64,000 nucleotides of DNA from Lentisphaerota bacterium. GTDB taxonomy: Bacteria; Verrucomicrobiota; Lentisphaeria; Victivallales; Victivallaceae. How positions within the stretch are numbered: the stretch's first letter is position 1; each line of letters starts with the position of its first letter. The notes under the pieces were generated by a model. That model was not told where the DNA came from and did no database searches. It saw nothing but the letters and a program-made list of their open reading frames with translations. The stretch is taken from assembly GCA_017134815.1 (NCBI GenBank), contig CP071032.1, forward strand, positions 1,918,001-1,982,000, read 5' to 3'. A program made the translations under genes and the position numbers. Shown here one piece after another: positions 51,717 to 59,369 of this stretch.

Positions 51717-52610
51717 TCATGGTTTCAACACAACCAAAGTAGAGGTGTTAACGTTAACCGCAGAGGCAGCTTCCCTGATTGCTTTTTCATGCCCCGCCAG
51801 ATCCTTAAGCAATATTCCGTCCCCCCGTGGAGTTATTGTCGCCGTCAACCAGATACGCCGCCCGGTCTTGATAACATCAAGTTGCATGGCATTCAGGCCA
51901 AGCCTTTCTTTAAGCGGCTCCAGAGCAATTTGATATGGCCGGATGTACTCTTCACCCGGCGCACCCAGCAATAATTCATGCATACTGTTTACTATCAACA
52001 CAACAGGGTCCCTGATCAGAACAATACTCAGTAAAATGACCAGAATCTGGTCTACATAGCGACATATCCAGCCCAGGGATGTTGACCTTAAAAACATGGC
52101 AATTACAAAAGCTACCCCGATTGCGGAACTGATAAGTCCGTTAAACAGCCACCCCTTGCCTTCTGCTGCCAGAATTTCAGAACCAGCCATACGGTTTCGG
52201 CTGCGTACTCTCCAGTAAACATAAAAGCAACCGCCCACCGCAACCAGAACGTAGAATGTCATTATCCCCAGCTGCGGTTTATGACCTCCGGCCAGCAGCA
52301 CCCGGATGTTAAAGTACAACGCCAAGATGATCAAAATCAAAATAGAAATGCCTTTTACCAGAACAAACATGGTTTCAAAAGCAAAAAAGCCTAAAGGAAA
52401 CTGTTTTGACTCTTTCCCGGCTATAAGTTCAGTAACTTTCATTGAAAGCAGAGTCATACAAGCTGAAATGAGATTAAAAAGCCCATCCAGCATGATTGCT
52501 CCGGAGGAAGTGTACATTCCCATCCCTACTCCCCAGACAGCCAGCAGGAAAGCCCCGATCATTGATATTTTCAAGGCTTTAAACTCTACAATACTATGCC
52601 TGTCACTCAT
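51717..52610 (-). CDS. Cation diffusion facilitator-type membrane protein with altered metal site
   Basis: A 297-aa protein with about six helices and a C-terminal cytosolic domain (YQIALEPLKERLGLNAMQLD). SGAIMLDGLFNLISACMTLL in the second helix and AAEGKGWLFNGLISSAIGV in the fifth occupy the positions that carry the D-x-x-x-D/H-x-x-x-D zinc site in CDF transporters, but here the pattern is D-G-L-F-N and E...N. Zinc transport by the usual site is thus doubtful. The start at 52610 has AAGGG upstream; a TTG 33 bases earlier is less likely. Confidence 0.75.
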   Translation of the reverse strand: MSDRHSIVEFKALKISMIGAFLLAVWGVGMGMYTSSGAIMLDGLFNLISACMTLLSMKVTELIAGKESKQFPLGFFAFETMFVLVKGISILILIILALYFNIRVLLAGGHKPQLGIMTFYVLVAVGGCFYVYWRVRSRNRMAGSEILAAEGKGWLFNGLISSAIGVAFVIAMFLRSTSLGWICRYVDQILVILLSIVLIRDPVVLIVNSMHELLLGAPGEEYIRPYQIALEPLKERLGLNAMQLDVIKTGRRIWLTATITPRGDGILLKDLAGHEKAIREAASAVNVNTSTLVVLKP

Positions 52611-52742
52611 TGAATTTGCCCTTTGAGTTGTCAAGTTTTTCAAGACGTCAGCAGCTGATCTGCCCTAAAAACGCTGGCTTATTTTCACCACTTATTACAG
52701 CTAATAATGCTGCTTCAGGAACATTACCCCATAAAACTCAGC

Positions 52743-53459
52743 CTAATCCTGACTGCCAGGTTTGCAGCAGACAAACCAGGCTGCTTGAAAAATGCCGGCA
52801 GCAGGGTAGTGATTTCCCTGTCCGTTTTTTATAACTTTGAGAAGCTCCATTTTATTGTTTCCGGTAACTAAAAAGACTTTTTCCAAAGCCGAGTTTATGG
52901 CCTGCATTGACAGAGTTATCCGCGGTACTGCAGGCAGAATATGTTCCGGTTCAGGCACCTTAAGAACTATCTTGTCACCAGGTAAATCGTTAAATTTTTC
53001 TGGAAAAAGCGAAGCGGTATGCCCGTCGGGTCCCATCCCAAGCAATACCAGATCAAATACCGGAAGTCCTTTCTTATTGAGCGGGAGAAGTGTTCTGATT
53101 ATTTTTTCATATTTTTCTGCGGCCTCCGGCTTCTCAGCCTCAATCCTGTGCACATTATCTAACTGAAGCTGAAGCCTGTTCAGCAGTTTTTTCGCTGCCC
53201 GGCCGTAATTACTTTCCGGTGCATCCGGTTTAACGCAACGTTCATCTACCCAAAACCACTGAATTGCTTCCAGCGGCAAAGAATCTTTCATTTTCACCAG
53301 TTCCTCAAACAGGCCGTCCGGAGTGCTGCCTCCTGAAATCGCGACGTTAAAAACCCCTTTTTCGGCAACAGCACAGCGACAACACGCAGCAAAAAAATTA
53401 GCTGCAGCACGAAACATATCATTGCAATCCACATAATTATGGATATCTATGCCGTTCAT
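52743..53459 (-). CDS. pgl: 6-phosphogluconolactonase
   Basis: Hydrolyses 6-phosphogluconolactone in the pentose phosphate pathway. The 238-aa protein has VAISGGSTPDGLFEELV, FWVDERCVKPDAPESNYG, LVLLGMGPDGHTASLFP and RITLSMQAINSA, covering the NagB-like fold and the catalytic region. GAGGAG precedes the ATG. zwf and gnd are not nearby. Confidence 0.93.
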   Translation of the reverse strand: MNGIDIHNYVDCNDMFRAAANFFAACCRCAVAEKGVFNVAISGGSTPDGLFEELVKMKDSLPLEAIQWFWVDERCVKPDAPESNYGRAAKKLLNRLQLQLDNVHRIEAEKPEAAEKYEKIIRTLLPLNKKGLPVFDLVLLGMGPDGHTASLFPEKFNDLPGDKIVLKVPEPEHILPAVPRITLSMQAINSALEKVFLVTGNNKMELLKVIKNGQGNHYPAAGIFQAAWFVCCKPGSQD

Positions 53460-53619
53460 CAGATAATCTCCTCTGGTCTACTGTCGGACGAGAGTCCGCT
53501 CTCTTCAGTAAAACCATTGTCCCATCAAATTTTAATACAGATAAAAAGCATCTGCTCTTTCCAGAGCTTTTAATTTACACGCTGTTTCTTAAAATGAAAC
53601 ACTTTCAATCAACATCCCC

Positions 53620-53658
53620 TTAAAAATAAAAGCCCGTGCCGGTAATCCGGCACGGGCT
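53620..53658 (-). terminator. Terminator of serA
   Basis: Perfect 12-bp stem AGCCCGTGCCGG (53631-53642) with CCGGCACGGGCT (53647-53658), a 4-base loop, and TTTTATTTTT on the minus strand. Confidence 0.92.
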
Positions 53659-53679
53659 GAAAATCTAATTAAGTCAGAA

Positions 53680-54867
53680 TTACTTAACCATAACAGAAAG
53701 GATACTTTCATCCTTGCTGATCTGCTCAATTACTTTTGCATCAGGAGCTTCATCCAGCTGCAAAGCACAGGATGCTGCAGCACCGCCTTCGAAAATAGTG
53801 TTTTCCATCTCCTCAACGTTGATGTCAGCGTTTTTCAGCTTGTCAAGAACTCCCGCCAACACACCAACGCGGTTGTAATGTCGAATAACCAGACTGGTTA
53901 CAGCTTTGGATTTTGCGCATACATTGACCACATTTTCCGGCTTGCCGGTTTTCTTGTAAGAATCAATAATGCGGACAACTTCTTCTGCAATTGCCTCAGC
54001 GGCCTGATCCGTTGATGCTCCAATATGCGGAGTGGCGGTAATCAGTGCAGCCAGGTCCCTGTCAACAAAATCCGCCTCACCACCGGTCGGCTCATTTTCA
54101 AAAACATCCGCAGCGTAGCGAATACCTTTTTCCTTGATAGCTTTTTTGACAGCTTCGGTATCGACGACTTCACCGCGCGCAGCATTTACCAGCACAGCAC
54201 CATCCTTCATGCGTGAGAAGAATTCATCATTAATCATATGCTTGGTTTCAGCATTTGCTGCCAGATGCAGGCAGATCACATCTGAAGTTTCAGCAACAGT
54301 CAGCGGAAATTCAGCCCGGCAGATGCCCAGGGCTTTAGCACGGTCATCAGTCAGACTTCTTGACCAGGCGACCACATTCATCTGCAGTCCCTTAGCCCGT
54401 TCACAGACCGCCTTGCCGATCGACCCCAAACCTATAATACCGAGAGTGCGTCCTTTGAGGCCGCGTGCCTTGCCGTACTCTTTTTTACGCCATTTGCCGC
54501 TCCTGAGGTCACATGACGCATCTACAATACGCCGGTCTGCAGCAATCATCAGACCAATAGCCAGCTCGGCTACGGCATCAGTATTTTTACCTGGGCAGTT
54601 GGCGACATGAATAGCGCGCTCGCCAGCAGCTTCCAGGTCAATAGTATTAACTCCGGCACCGGCGCGAATAATCAAAGAAAGAAGAGGAGCTGCCTTGATG
54701 GTTTCAGCTTTCACTTTTGTAGAACGTACAATTAGAATTTCAATGTCAGAAACATGCTGCGGCAGGTCTTCAGCGCCTAAAGAAGGCTCAAAAACAACTT
54801 CTGCACCCATTTTTTTCAATTCGGCAATAGCTTTGTCGGACAGTTTATCTGCGATAAGTACTTTCAT
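53680..54867 (-). CDS. serA: D-3-phosphoglycerate dehydrogenase with C-terminal ACT-like domain
   Basis: First step of serine synthesis. The 395-aa protein has LIIRAGAGVNTIDLEAAGER, the NAD loop LGIIGLGSIGKAV, VNAARGEVVDTEAV (catalytic Arg region), FENEP (Glu) and TPHIGAST (catalytic His). The last ~75 residues (RHYNRVGVLAGVLDKLKNAD, NVEEMENTIFEGGAAASCAL) look like an ACT regulatory domain, as in type III/short PGDHs. Alone in its transcription unit, closed by a strong terminator. Confidence 0.94.
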   Translation of the reverse strand: MKVLIADKLSDKAIAELKKMGAEVVFEPSLGAEDLPQHVSDIEILIVRSTKVKAETIKAAPLLSLIIRAGAGVNTIDLEAAGERAIHVANCPGKNTDAVAELAIGLMIAADRRIVDASCDLRSGKWRKKEYGKARGLKGRTLGIIGLGSIGKAVCERAKGLQMNVVAWSRSLTDDRAKALGICRAEFPLTVAETSDVICLHLAANAETKHMINDEFFSRMKDGAVLVNAARGEVVDTEAVKKAIKEKGIRYAADVFENEPTGGEADFVDRDLAALITATPHIGASTDQAAEAIAEEVVRIIDSYKKTGKPENVVNVCAKSKAVTSLVIRHYNRVGVLAGVLDKLKNADINVEEMENTIFEGGAAASCALQLDEAPDAKVIEQISKDESILSVMVK

Positions 54868-55353
54868 TGCAGGAGATCCCCTTTCTGTTGAATTATTCCT
54901 AATCGACTTTTTTTAACCTCGTACTAAATAATATGACCCGTATTACAGATTTCTGCAAATTTAAGATCATATTATTTAAACAAAACATAAATTATCAGTC
55001 ACCCCGTCAGCTTCAGTCACTCTTGCCGGATGGTATTTTTTGTATAACATACTGACAAAGAGCATCCGCCAGAATTTTGATCTTTTGCTTTAAGCACTTG
55101 GATTTCAAGCGGAGTCAAAACGGCAAAAAAATCCCGGCCTTTGAAAATAACCAGCTTAAAATAAAGACTATTTTTCTAATTTGATCAATTATTTATTGAT
55201 TTTGTTCTGTTTTTTTATAAAAAAAACCATGATTATTCTTAAAAAAAATGGTTTTTATAAAATATTTAATATCTTAGATATACCTTGGTAGACAAATTAC
55301 ATCAGGAAAAAACGGCTAATCCTCATATAGACACCATTTCAGAGATAAAAACT
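54868..55353. other. A/T-rich intergenic region between serA and the tail-anchored protein gene
   Basis: About 490 bases. No gene is seen. It holds the serA promoter (minus) and, near 55219-55262, an AAAAACCAT...ATGGTTTTT inverted repeat that may act as a weak hairpin. Confidence 0.4.
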
Positions 55354-55381
55354 TTGATTTATTGTAAATATATTGTATAAT
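55354..55381 (+). promoter_or_regulatory. Promoter of the 87-aa protein gene
   Basis: TTGATT (55354-55359), 16-base spacer, TATAAT (55376-55381), 42 bases upstream of the ATG. Confidence 0.6.
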
Positions 55382-55423
55382 TATGGTTAAGAATGTTGGC
55401 TAATTAATATTTAAGAGGGAACA

Positions 55424-55687
55424 ATGCCAAATATCGAAAAAACAGAAGCACGGGTCAGGAACGTGATGAATTCCATGCCCAAAGCTGTGCTGAACCGGCG
55501 GGGCGAAAAGCTCAGAAGTACTATGAAGCAGACATTTTCCGGCATGAAGACTCTGCTTGGACAGCTGTCTCAGGGAAATACGGAAAAAATCCGCAAGCAG
55601 CGCAGGCGCAAAAAAATCATTGTCCTGAGCACTATTGCCCTGGCAGCTGCAATCCTGATTGCTATCATCATAATTACAGCCACGTGA
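55424..55687 (+). CDS. Small tail-anchored membrane protein, 87 aa
   Basis: The N-terminal ~60 residues are basic and helical (RVRNVMNSMPKAVLNRRGEK, then KQTFSGMKTLLGQLSQG) and end in a poly-basic patch KIRKQRRRKK. This is followed by one C-terminal membrane helix (IIVLSTIALAAAILIAIIII). This layout predicts a protein anchored by its C-terminus with the basic part in the cytoplasm. No family is recognised. It has a good promoter, a GAGGG ribosome site and a hairpin downstream, so it is very probably a real single-gene unit. Confidence 0.65.
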   Translation: MPNIEKTEARVRNVMNSMPKAVLNRRGEKLRSTMKQTFSGMKTLLGQLSQGNTEKIRKQRRRKKIIVLSTIALAAAILIAIIIITAT

Positions 55688-55764
55688 ATACCTTGCAATT
55701 AGAATCAAGCATTATATAAGAACACCTCAGGATTTACAACACTGGCGGCATTGCAGAAACCAGA

Positions 55765-55796
55765 AAGCCGGTTGTTTATTCAACCGGCTTGTAGTT
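55765..55796 (+). terminator. Hairpin between converging small genes
   Basis: AAGCCGGTTG (55765-55774) and CAACCGGCTT (55781-55790) form a perfect 10-bp stem with a 6-base loop; only GTAGTTT follows, so termination strength is uncertain. It lies between the converging 87-aa gene and the 65-aa gene. Confidence 0.6.
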
Positions 55797-55809
55797 TACG
55801 GAATATAGT

Positions 55810-56007
55810 TCAAGCTGATTTCTGCAGCTCCGCTTCTTTTTTAACGGTTAGCTGTTCAAGTCGCTTTTCGAGATCGCGCCTCCTTTGAAGATACTCATTC
55901 TGGATAAGTCTAAACTCTGACTCAAGCAGGTCAAGGTCTTCGAGCAGTTGAAGGCGTTCCTTGGTCTTAGCAATTTCTTTTTTAACGTTTGTTTCCTGAT
56001 TTTGCAT
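55810..56007 (-). CDS. 65-aa coiled-coil protein overlapping the HTH gene
   Basis: ATG 56007 has GGAGG six bases upstream (inside the preceding gene). The product is a single long amphipathic helix, KKEIAKTKERLQLLEDLDLL, ESEFRLIQNEYLQRRRDLEK, RLEQLTVKKE, with heptad leucines, predicted to form a coiled coil. It overlaps the HTH gene by 160 bases in another frame. The amino-acid pattern is protein-like, more so than the overlapping tail of the other frame, so I consider this gene real. Possible partner or regulator of the HTH protein. Confidence 0.65.
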   Translation of the reverse strand: MQNQETNVKKEIAKTKERLQLLEDLDLLESEFRLIQNEYLQRRRDLEKRLEQLTVKKEAELQKSA

Positions 56008-56459
56008 ACTTCCTCCATAAAATCAGCTTGTTTTTTTATGTTATTTTTACGATTCCTGAGAATATTGTCCAGCTCAGGTATCTGGTTACACTTTTTCAAT
56101 ACTTGCTTATGAACCGCCTGTCTTGAAATTCCCCTTTTTCTGGCAATTTCGCTGAAAGATATCACTGGATCCTGAATTTTTTCATCCAGAAGCTTCAAAG
56201 TATGAAAATCCAGAGAGGCCATAAATCCGACAACCTCAAGCAAATCTCCCTTTGAGTATATTTTTTCCCAGTTCTCTTTTTCTGTATCGGCATTTTCCGT
56301 ACTGGAAAAATCTTTACCTGTTATAAATGTTTTTATCTTGTCAAAATCCACCATACGGTCAGAAATCACCTCAGGGTTGCCGGCATTGCAACACCATTCA
56401 AGCAGTTTGCAGCTGCTGCACTGTTTACGCTCAACAGAATACTTTCCATAACAATTCAT
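55848..56459 (-). CDS. Cys-rich HTH-containing protein
   Basis: A 203-aa protein. The N-terminus has a Cys-rich patch (MNCYGKYS, then KQCSSCKLLEWCC), suggesting metal binding. The middle carries a helix-turn-helix resembling sigma-region-4 or Mor-like types (ISFSEIARKRGISRQAVHKQ). The last ~53 codons lie over the 65-aa coiled-coil gene in another frame and read as low-conservation sequence, so the functional protein may effectively end near residue 150. ATG 56459 is chosen because AAGGA lies six bases upstream. Possibly a DNA-binding regulator; no exact family recognised. Confidence 0.6.
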   Translation of the reverse strand: MNCYGKYSVERKQCSSCKLLEWCCNAGNPEVISDRMVDFDKIKTFITGKDFSSTENADTEKENWEKIYSKGDLLEVVGFMASLDFHTLKLLDEKIQDPVISFSEIARKRGISRQAVHKQVLKKCNQIPELDNILRNRKNNIKKQADFMEEVCKIRKQTLKKKLLRPRNAFNCSKTLTCLSQSLDLSRMSIFKGGAISKSDLNS

Positions 56460-56501
56460 ATTCATCCTTACTTTTGCAAAATTATTTAATACAGTTGACT
56501 T

Positions 56502-56930
56502 CTAATCCAGCTCGGTAATCCTAAGCACAAATTTGATTTTTGCCGATAATTCAGGAAACGTGCCAATATCCGCTTTCAAAACCATAGTTCCCCATGAATT
56601 AAGAATACGTGAAGGGGAAGCTTGCATAAAACCTGACTTACTGAAACTTTTCCTGTTATAAATATATAAACGTTCCGGAGGGTCAAAATGCTGAATATAT
56701 AATGAAAAACAAATTTCTGGAACTGCCGGCTTTATTATATTAGTATATACTTTGAACTCGCAGCAGGCAGGGATATCCAGCAGCCGAAGCATTACTGGAC
56801 CTTTGTATTTCAACTTGCAGAAGTCAACTTCACGGTCCAGAATCATAATCTTTTTAAAATCTGTAAATTTAGGTAGACTGCACCTGGGTCTTAAATCAAC
56901 AATTCGATCTTGCGTCTGGATACAATTCAT
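56502..56930 (-). CDS. Hypothetical protein, about 142 aa
   Basis: No family recognised. The product is soluble, beta-rich in appearance and contains four Cys (MNCIQTQDRIVDLRPRCSLP; VDFCKL; PACCEF). It ends FVLRITELD. It looks like a single PilZ-sized domain (VDLRPRCSLP) but lacks the R-x-x-x-R and D-x-S-x-x-G motifs. The start is uncertain (56930, 56936 or 56942) because no strong ribosome site is present. It lies just upstream of the HTH gene on the same strand. Confidence 0.5.
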   Translation of the reverse strand: MNCIQTQDRIVDLRPRCSLPKFTDFKKIMILDREVDFCKLKYKGPVMLRLLDIPACCEFKVYTNIIKPAVPEICFSLYIQHFDPPERLYIYNRKSFSKSGFMQASPSRILNSWGTMVLKADIGTFPELSAKIKFVLRITELD

Positions 56931-57184
56931 TTTCATCACCATTAAGTAAAAACTTAACAATATAACTAAAAATTTTATTTTCCCCGGTTATTGAACTACT
57001 TGGCCTGAAAGTTTTGAAAATAATCAATAACTGATAATTGGGTAATACGATATTTCAAACTGCTTGATTTGCTCATTTTAACAATCCTTGTCCGATTTAT
57101 TATAAATTATTTAGTATTTACTTAAATACATAAAGAAATAACTAAAAAATCAATAAATAAATTGAAAAAAAAGAAATTTTTTTC
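56931..57184. other. A/T-rich divergent promoter region
   Basis: 254 bases between the minus-strand hypothetical gene and the plus-strand repressor promoter; no gene is seen. Confidence 0.4.
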
Positions 57185-57213
57185 TTGAAGTTAAGGAAAA
57201 AGTATATTATAAT
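57185..57213 (+). promoter_or_regulatory. Promoter of the S24-like repressor gene
   Basis: TTGAAG (57185-57190), 17-base spacer, TATAAT (57208-57213), 63 bases upstream of the ATG. The palindrome CATTAATG at 57233-57240 lies in the expected transcribed leader and could be an operator. Confidence 0.65.
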
Positions 57214-57275
57214 GATGCCTAAATTAAGTATGTCATTAATGCCAAGAGTCAAAATCAATAATCCGGGGAGACATA

Positions 57276-58070
57276 ATGGAGAAGCATATAAACGGGTGGC
57301 CTGTAATCTCTAAGTGGCTGGGTATTAATGAAAAAAGACAAGCAGATCTGGCTCGACTTCTTGGTATAACTCCTTCTGCTGTATCACAGATAAAGCAAGG
57401 CGGCATTATGCTCAATGCTGAACAACTCAATGCCATCATAAAATATCTGAATATTGAAATTGACGACATGTGCAGGCTGTATACCTATATATTTAACGCA
57501 CGTCTGCTTGACGGATTGAGTATACAACATGGCGGCAGTCAGCGCTTAACCATCAATGTAACCTGCGGCTCGGAGCTTTCGGATCACTATGTTTCCCGCC
57601 AGTCCGGTCCGCTCAATGAGGTTCATGAAGAGCATTCCAGCTACTCAGGTGGTCTGAAAAAATATGACGTAATCAGCTTTGAAACTGCTGAGCACTATGA
57701 ACCAGCCCTTGAAGCTCCGCACATGTTTGCTGCTGCACGCGCCTGCTCAAGCGCGTTTTTTACCGGAAGCGGCGAAAAATGCTTTGGGCTGAAGATTGAT
57801 ACTGATGAGTTTGCGCCTGAATTTCCGCAAAACAGTATCTTACTGGTAGACGGCGGAGAGTATCCATGTTCAAATGATATAGTGATAGCCAAATTACGTG
57901 GAGGCAAGGTAATAATAAGGCGTTATACCAGGGAGAACGGCATTGTAATGTTGGCGCCTGAAAATTTTACCGGAGTGAAATTTGAATGGAACTGCAGCCT
58001 GAATCCAGGTTTTGTACAATGGATGTTTCCTGTCGTTGAAGCTACTCTCAAGCTGAGGCAAACCTCTTAG
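57276..58070 (+). CDS. HTH repressor with LexA/S24-like C-terminal domain lacking catalytic residues
   Basis: A 264-aa protein. Residues ~18-50 form a Cro/C1-type helix-turn-helix (KRQADLARLLGITPSAVSQI, then KQGG). The last ~100 residues follow the S24 peptidase fold (CFGLKIDTDEFAPEFPQNSI, then LLVDGG and DIVIAKLRGGKVIIRRY). Where LexA/CI proteins have G-D-S-M with the nucleophile Ser, this one has T-D-E-F, and the Lys before the final hydrophobic residues is Arg. It should therefore not self-cleave in the SOS response. It is probably a stable repressor, perhaps controlling its own A/T-rich promoter or the small genes upstream. Confidence 0.75.
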   Translation: MEKHINGWPVISKWLGINEKRQADLARLLGITPSAVSQIKQGGIMLNAEQLNAIIKYLNIEIDDMCRLYTYIFNARLLDGLSIQHGGSQRLTINVTCGSELSDHYVSRQSGPLNEVHEEHSSYSGGLKKYDVISFETAEHYEPALEAPHMFAAARACSSAFFTGSGEKCFGLKIDTDEFAPEFPQNSILLVDGGEYPCSNDIVIAKLRGGKVIIRRYTRENGIVMLAPENFTGVKFEWNCSLNPGFVQWMFPVVEATLKLRQTS

Positions 58071-58257
58071 ATCAGCAAATTCAATAGATTTTTTCACCGG
58101 TATGCAGCGACTGCAGGCTCCTCCAATTTATATTGGTATTCATTCTCTTTCTGCTGTTGCTTATTATAATGGATTTTATTAGAAAGGTATTTTGCGTTTT
58201 TTTTGGGGTTTTAGTTTGTAAAACCAAGGTATTGAACTAATTTAATGTTTCCTTGTC

Positions 58258-58300
58258 TCGGGTTGTACCCCGATCATCACGACGCGCGGCGGGGAATGAT
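58258..58300 (+). promoter_or_regulatory. Structured leader upstream of rplM
   Basis: Two adjacent hairpins: TCGGG...CCCGA (58258-58273) and ATCAT...ATGAT (58273-58300) with a G+C-rich interior, standing out in an A/T-rich leader about 70 bases before rplM. L13-S9 operons are autoregulated in some bacteria, so this may be a control element; inferred from position only. The rest of the 296-base gap (58071-58366) shows no gene. Confidence 0.4.
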
Positions 58301-58366
58301 GCAATGTTATATAATTGGTTGTTAAATACTTGTAAACTGGTATAACTGAAACAGGTTTAATTAAAA

Positions 58367-58795
58367 ATGAAGACTTATTTGGCAAAAAAAGGCGAAGTTG
58401 AACAGGATTACGTTCTGTTTGATGCGTCAGAAGCTCCGGTTGGCCGCCTGGCTGTTCGGATTGCTAACGCACTTCGCGGCAAAGATAAGCCGACATATAC
58501 GCCGCATGTCGACACTGGCAATTACGTAATTGTTATAAATGCTGAACAGGCTGTTCTGACCGGTAATAAAGAAGAAAACAAGAAATATGTTGACTTTTCA
58601 GGTTACCGTGGTGGACGTAAAGAATATACTGCAGCGCAGATTCGCGCCAAAAACCCTGAACGCATCATCAAAGATGCCGTATGGGGCATGATGCCGCATG
58701 GCCGTCTTGGCCGCGCACAGTTCCGCAAGCTGAAAGTTTACGCTGGCAGCGAGCATCCGCATGAAGCTCAGAAACCGATTAAAATCAGCGTATAA
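58367..58795 (+). CDS. rplM: 50S ribosomal protein L13
   Basis: The 142-aa protein matches L13: VLFDASEAPVGRLAVRIANA, LRGKDKPTYTPHVDTGNYVI, VINAEQAVLTGNK and WGMMPHGRLGRAQFRKLKVY ending HPHEAQKP. Early assembly protein of the large subunit. It is directly followed by rpsI (16 bases), the universal L13-S9 pair. Confidence 0.96.
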   Translation: MKTYLAKKGEVEQDYVLFDASEAPVGRLAVRIANALRGKDKPTYTPHVDTGNYVIVINAEQAVLTGNKEENKKYVDFSGYRGGRKEYTAAQIRAKNPERIIKDAVWGMMPHGRLGRAQFRKLKVYAGSEHPHEAQKPIKISV

Positions 58796-58811
58796 GGAGT
58801 AATTTCAAATT

Positions 58812-59207
58812 ATGGCTAAGACTCAGGAAATTTGGGCAACCGGACGTCGCAAATGTGCAATCGCACGTGTTCGCATCGCGCCTGGTACCGGTAAAGTCAA
58901 AGTCAACGGCAAAGCTCTGGGTGAGTATTTCCCGACTGAAGAAATCTCCACCTTTATCTTTCAGCCGCTGGCAATAACTGAAAACAATAATAAACTCGAC
59001 ATTCATGCCAATATCAAGGGCGGTGGCCCTTCTGGACAGGCCGGCGCATTTCGTCATGGCCTTGCCCGCGCTTTGGTAAAAATGGACGAGTCTCTTCGCC
59101 CCGTTCTGAAGAACTCAGGTCTGCTTACCCGTGACGCTCGCGTCAAGGAACGTAAGAAACCTGGTCAGCCGGGTGCACGTAAACGCTTCCAGTTCTCAAA
59201 GCGTTAA
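58812..59207 (+). CDS. rpsI: 30S ribosomal protein S9
   Basis: The 131-aa protein matches S9: ATGRRKCAIARVRIAPGTGK, VKVNGKALGEYFP, GGGPSGQAGAFRHGLARAL and the basic C-terminal tail KPGQPGARKRFQFSKR that reaches the P-site tRNA. GGAG precedes the ATG; a strong terminator follows. Confidence 0.97.
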   Translation: MAKTQEIWATGRRKCAIARVRIAPGTGKVKVNGKALGEYFPTEEISTFIFQPLAITENNNKLDIHANIKGGGPSGQAGAFRHGLARALVKMDESLRPVLKNSGLLTRDARVKERKKPGQPGARKRFQFSKR

Positions 59208-59225
59208 AAGCTGTTTGCTTTTCCA

Positions 59226-59266
59226 AGTCTGGCCAGGTCATTCGACTGGGCCAGACTTTTTTTTTA
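59226..59266 (+). terminator. Terminator of rplM-rpsI
   Basis: AGTCTGGCC (59226-59234) and GGCCAGACT (about 59248-59256) form a 9-bp stem, followed by a long T run. Confidence 0.9.
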
Positions 59267-59369
59267 CTATTAAGTGCATTTCGACCAAGCGGTATTGATT
59301 TTAAGCTCTCGGGTTTTATATTCTTGAAATGTAAAAACAATCAATAAATAAATTCTGATGAGGATAGAG

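Noticed and set aside
55990-56050. Programmed -1 frameshift at the A-AAA-AAA run joining the HTH and coiled-coil genes
   Set aside because: The -1 frame meets TGA two codons later, before the coiled-coil gene, so a fusion cannot form; a separate start with GGAGG explains the downstream gene.
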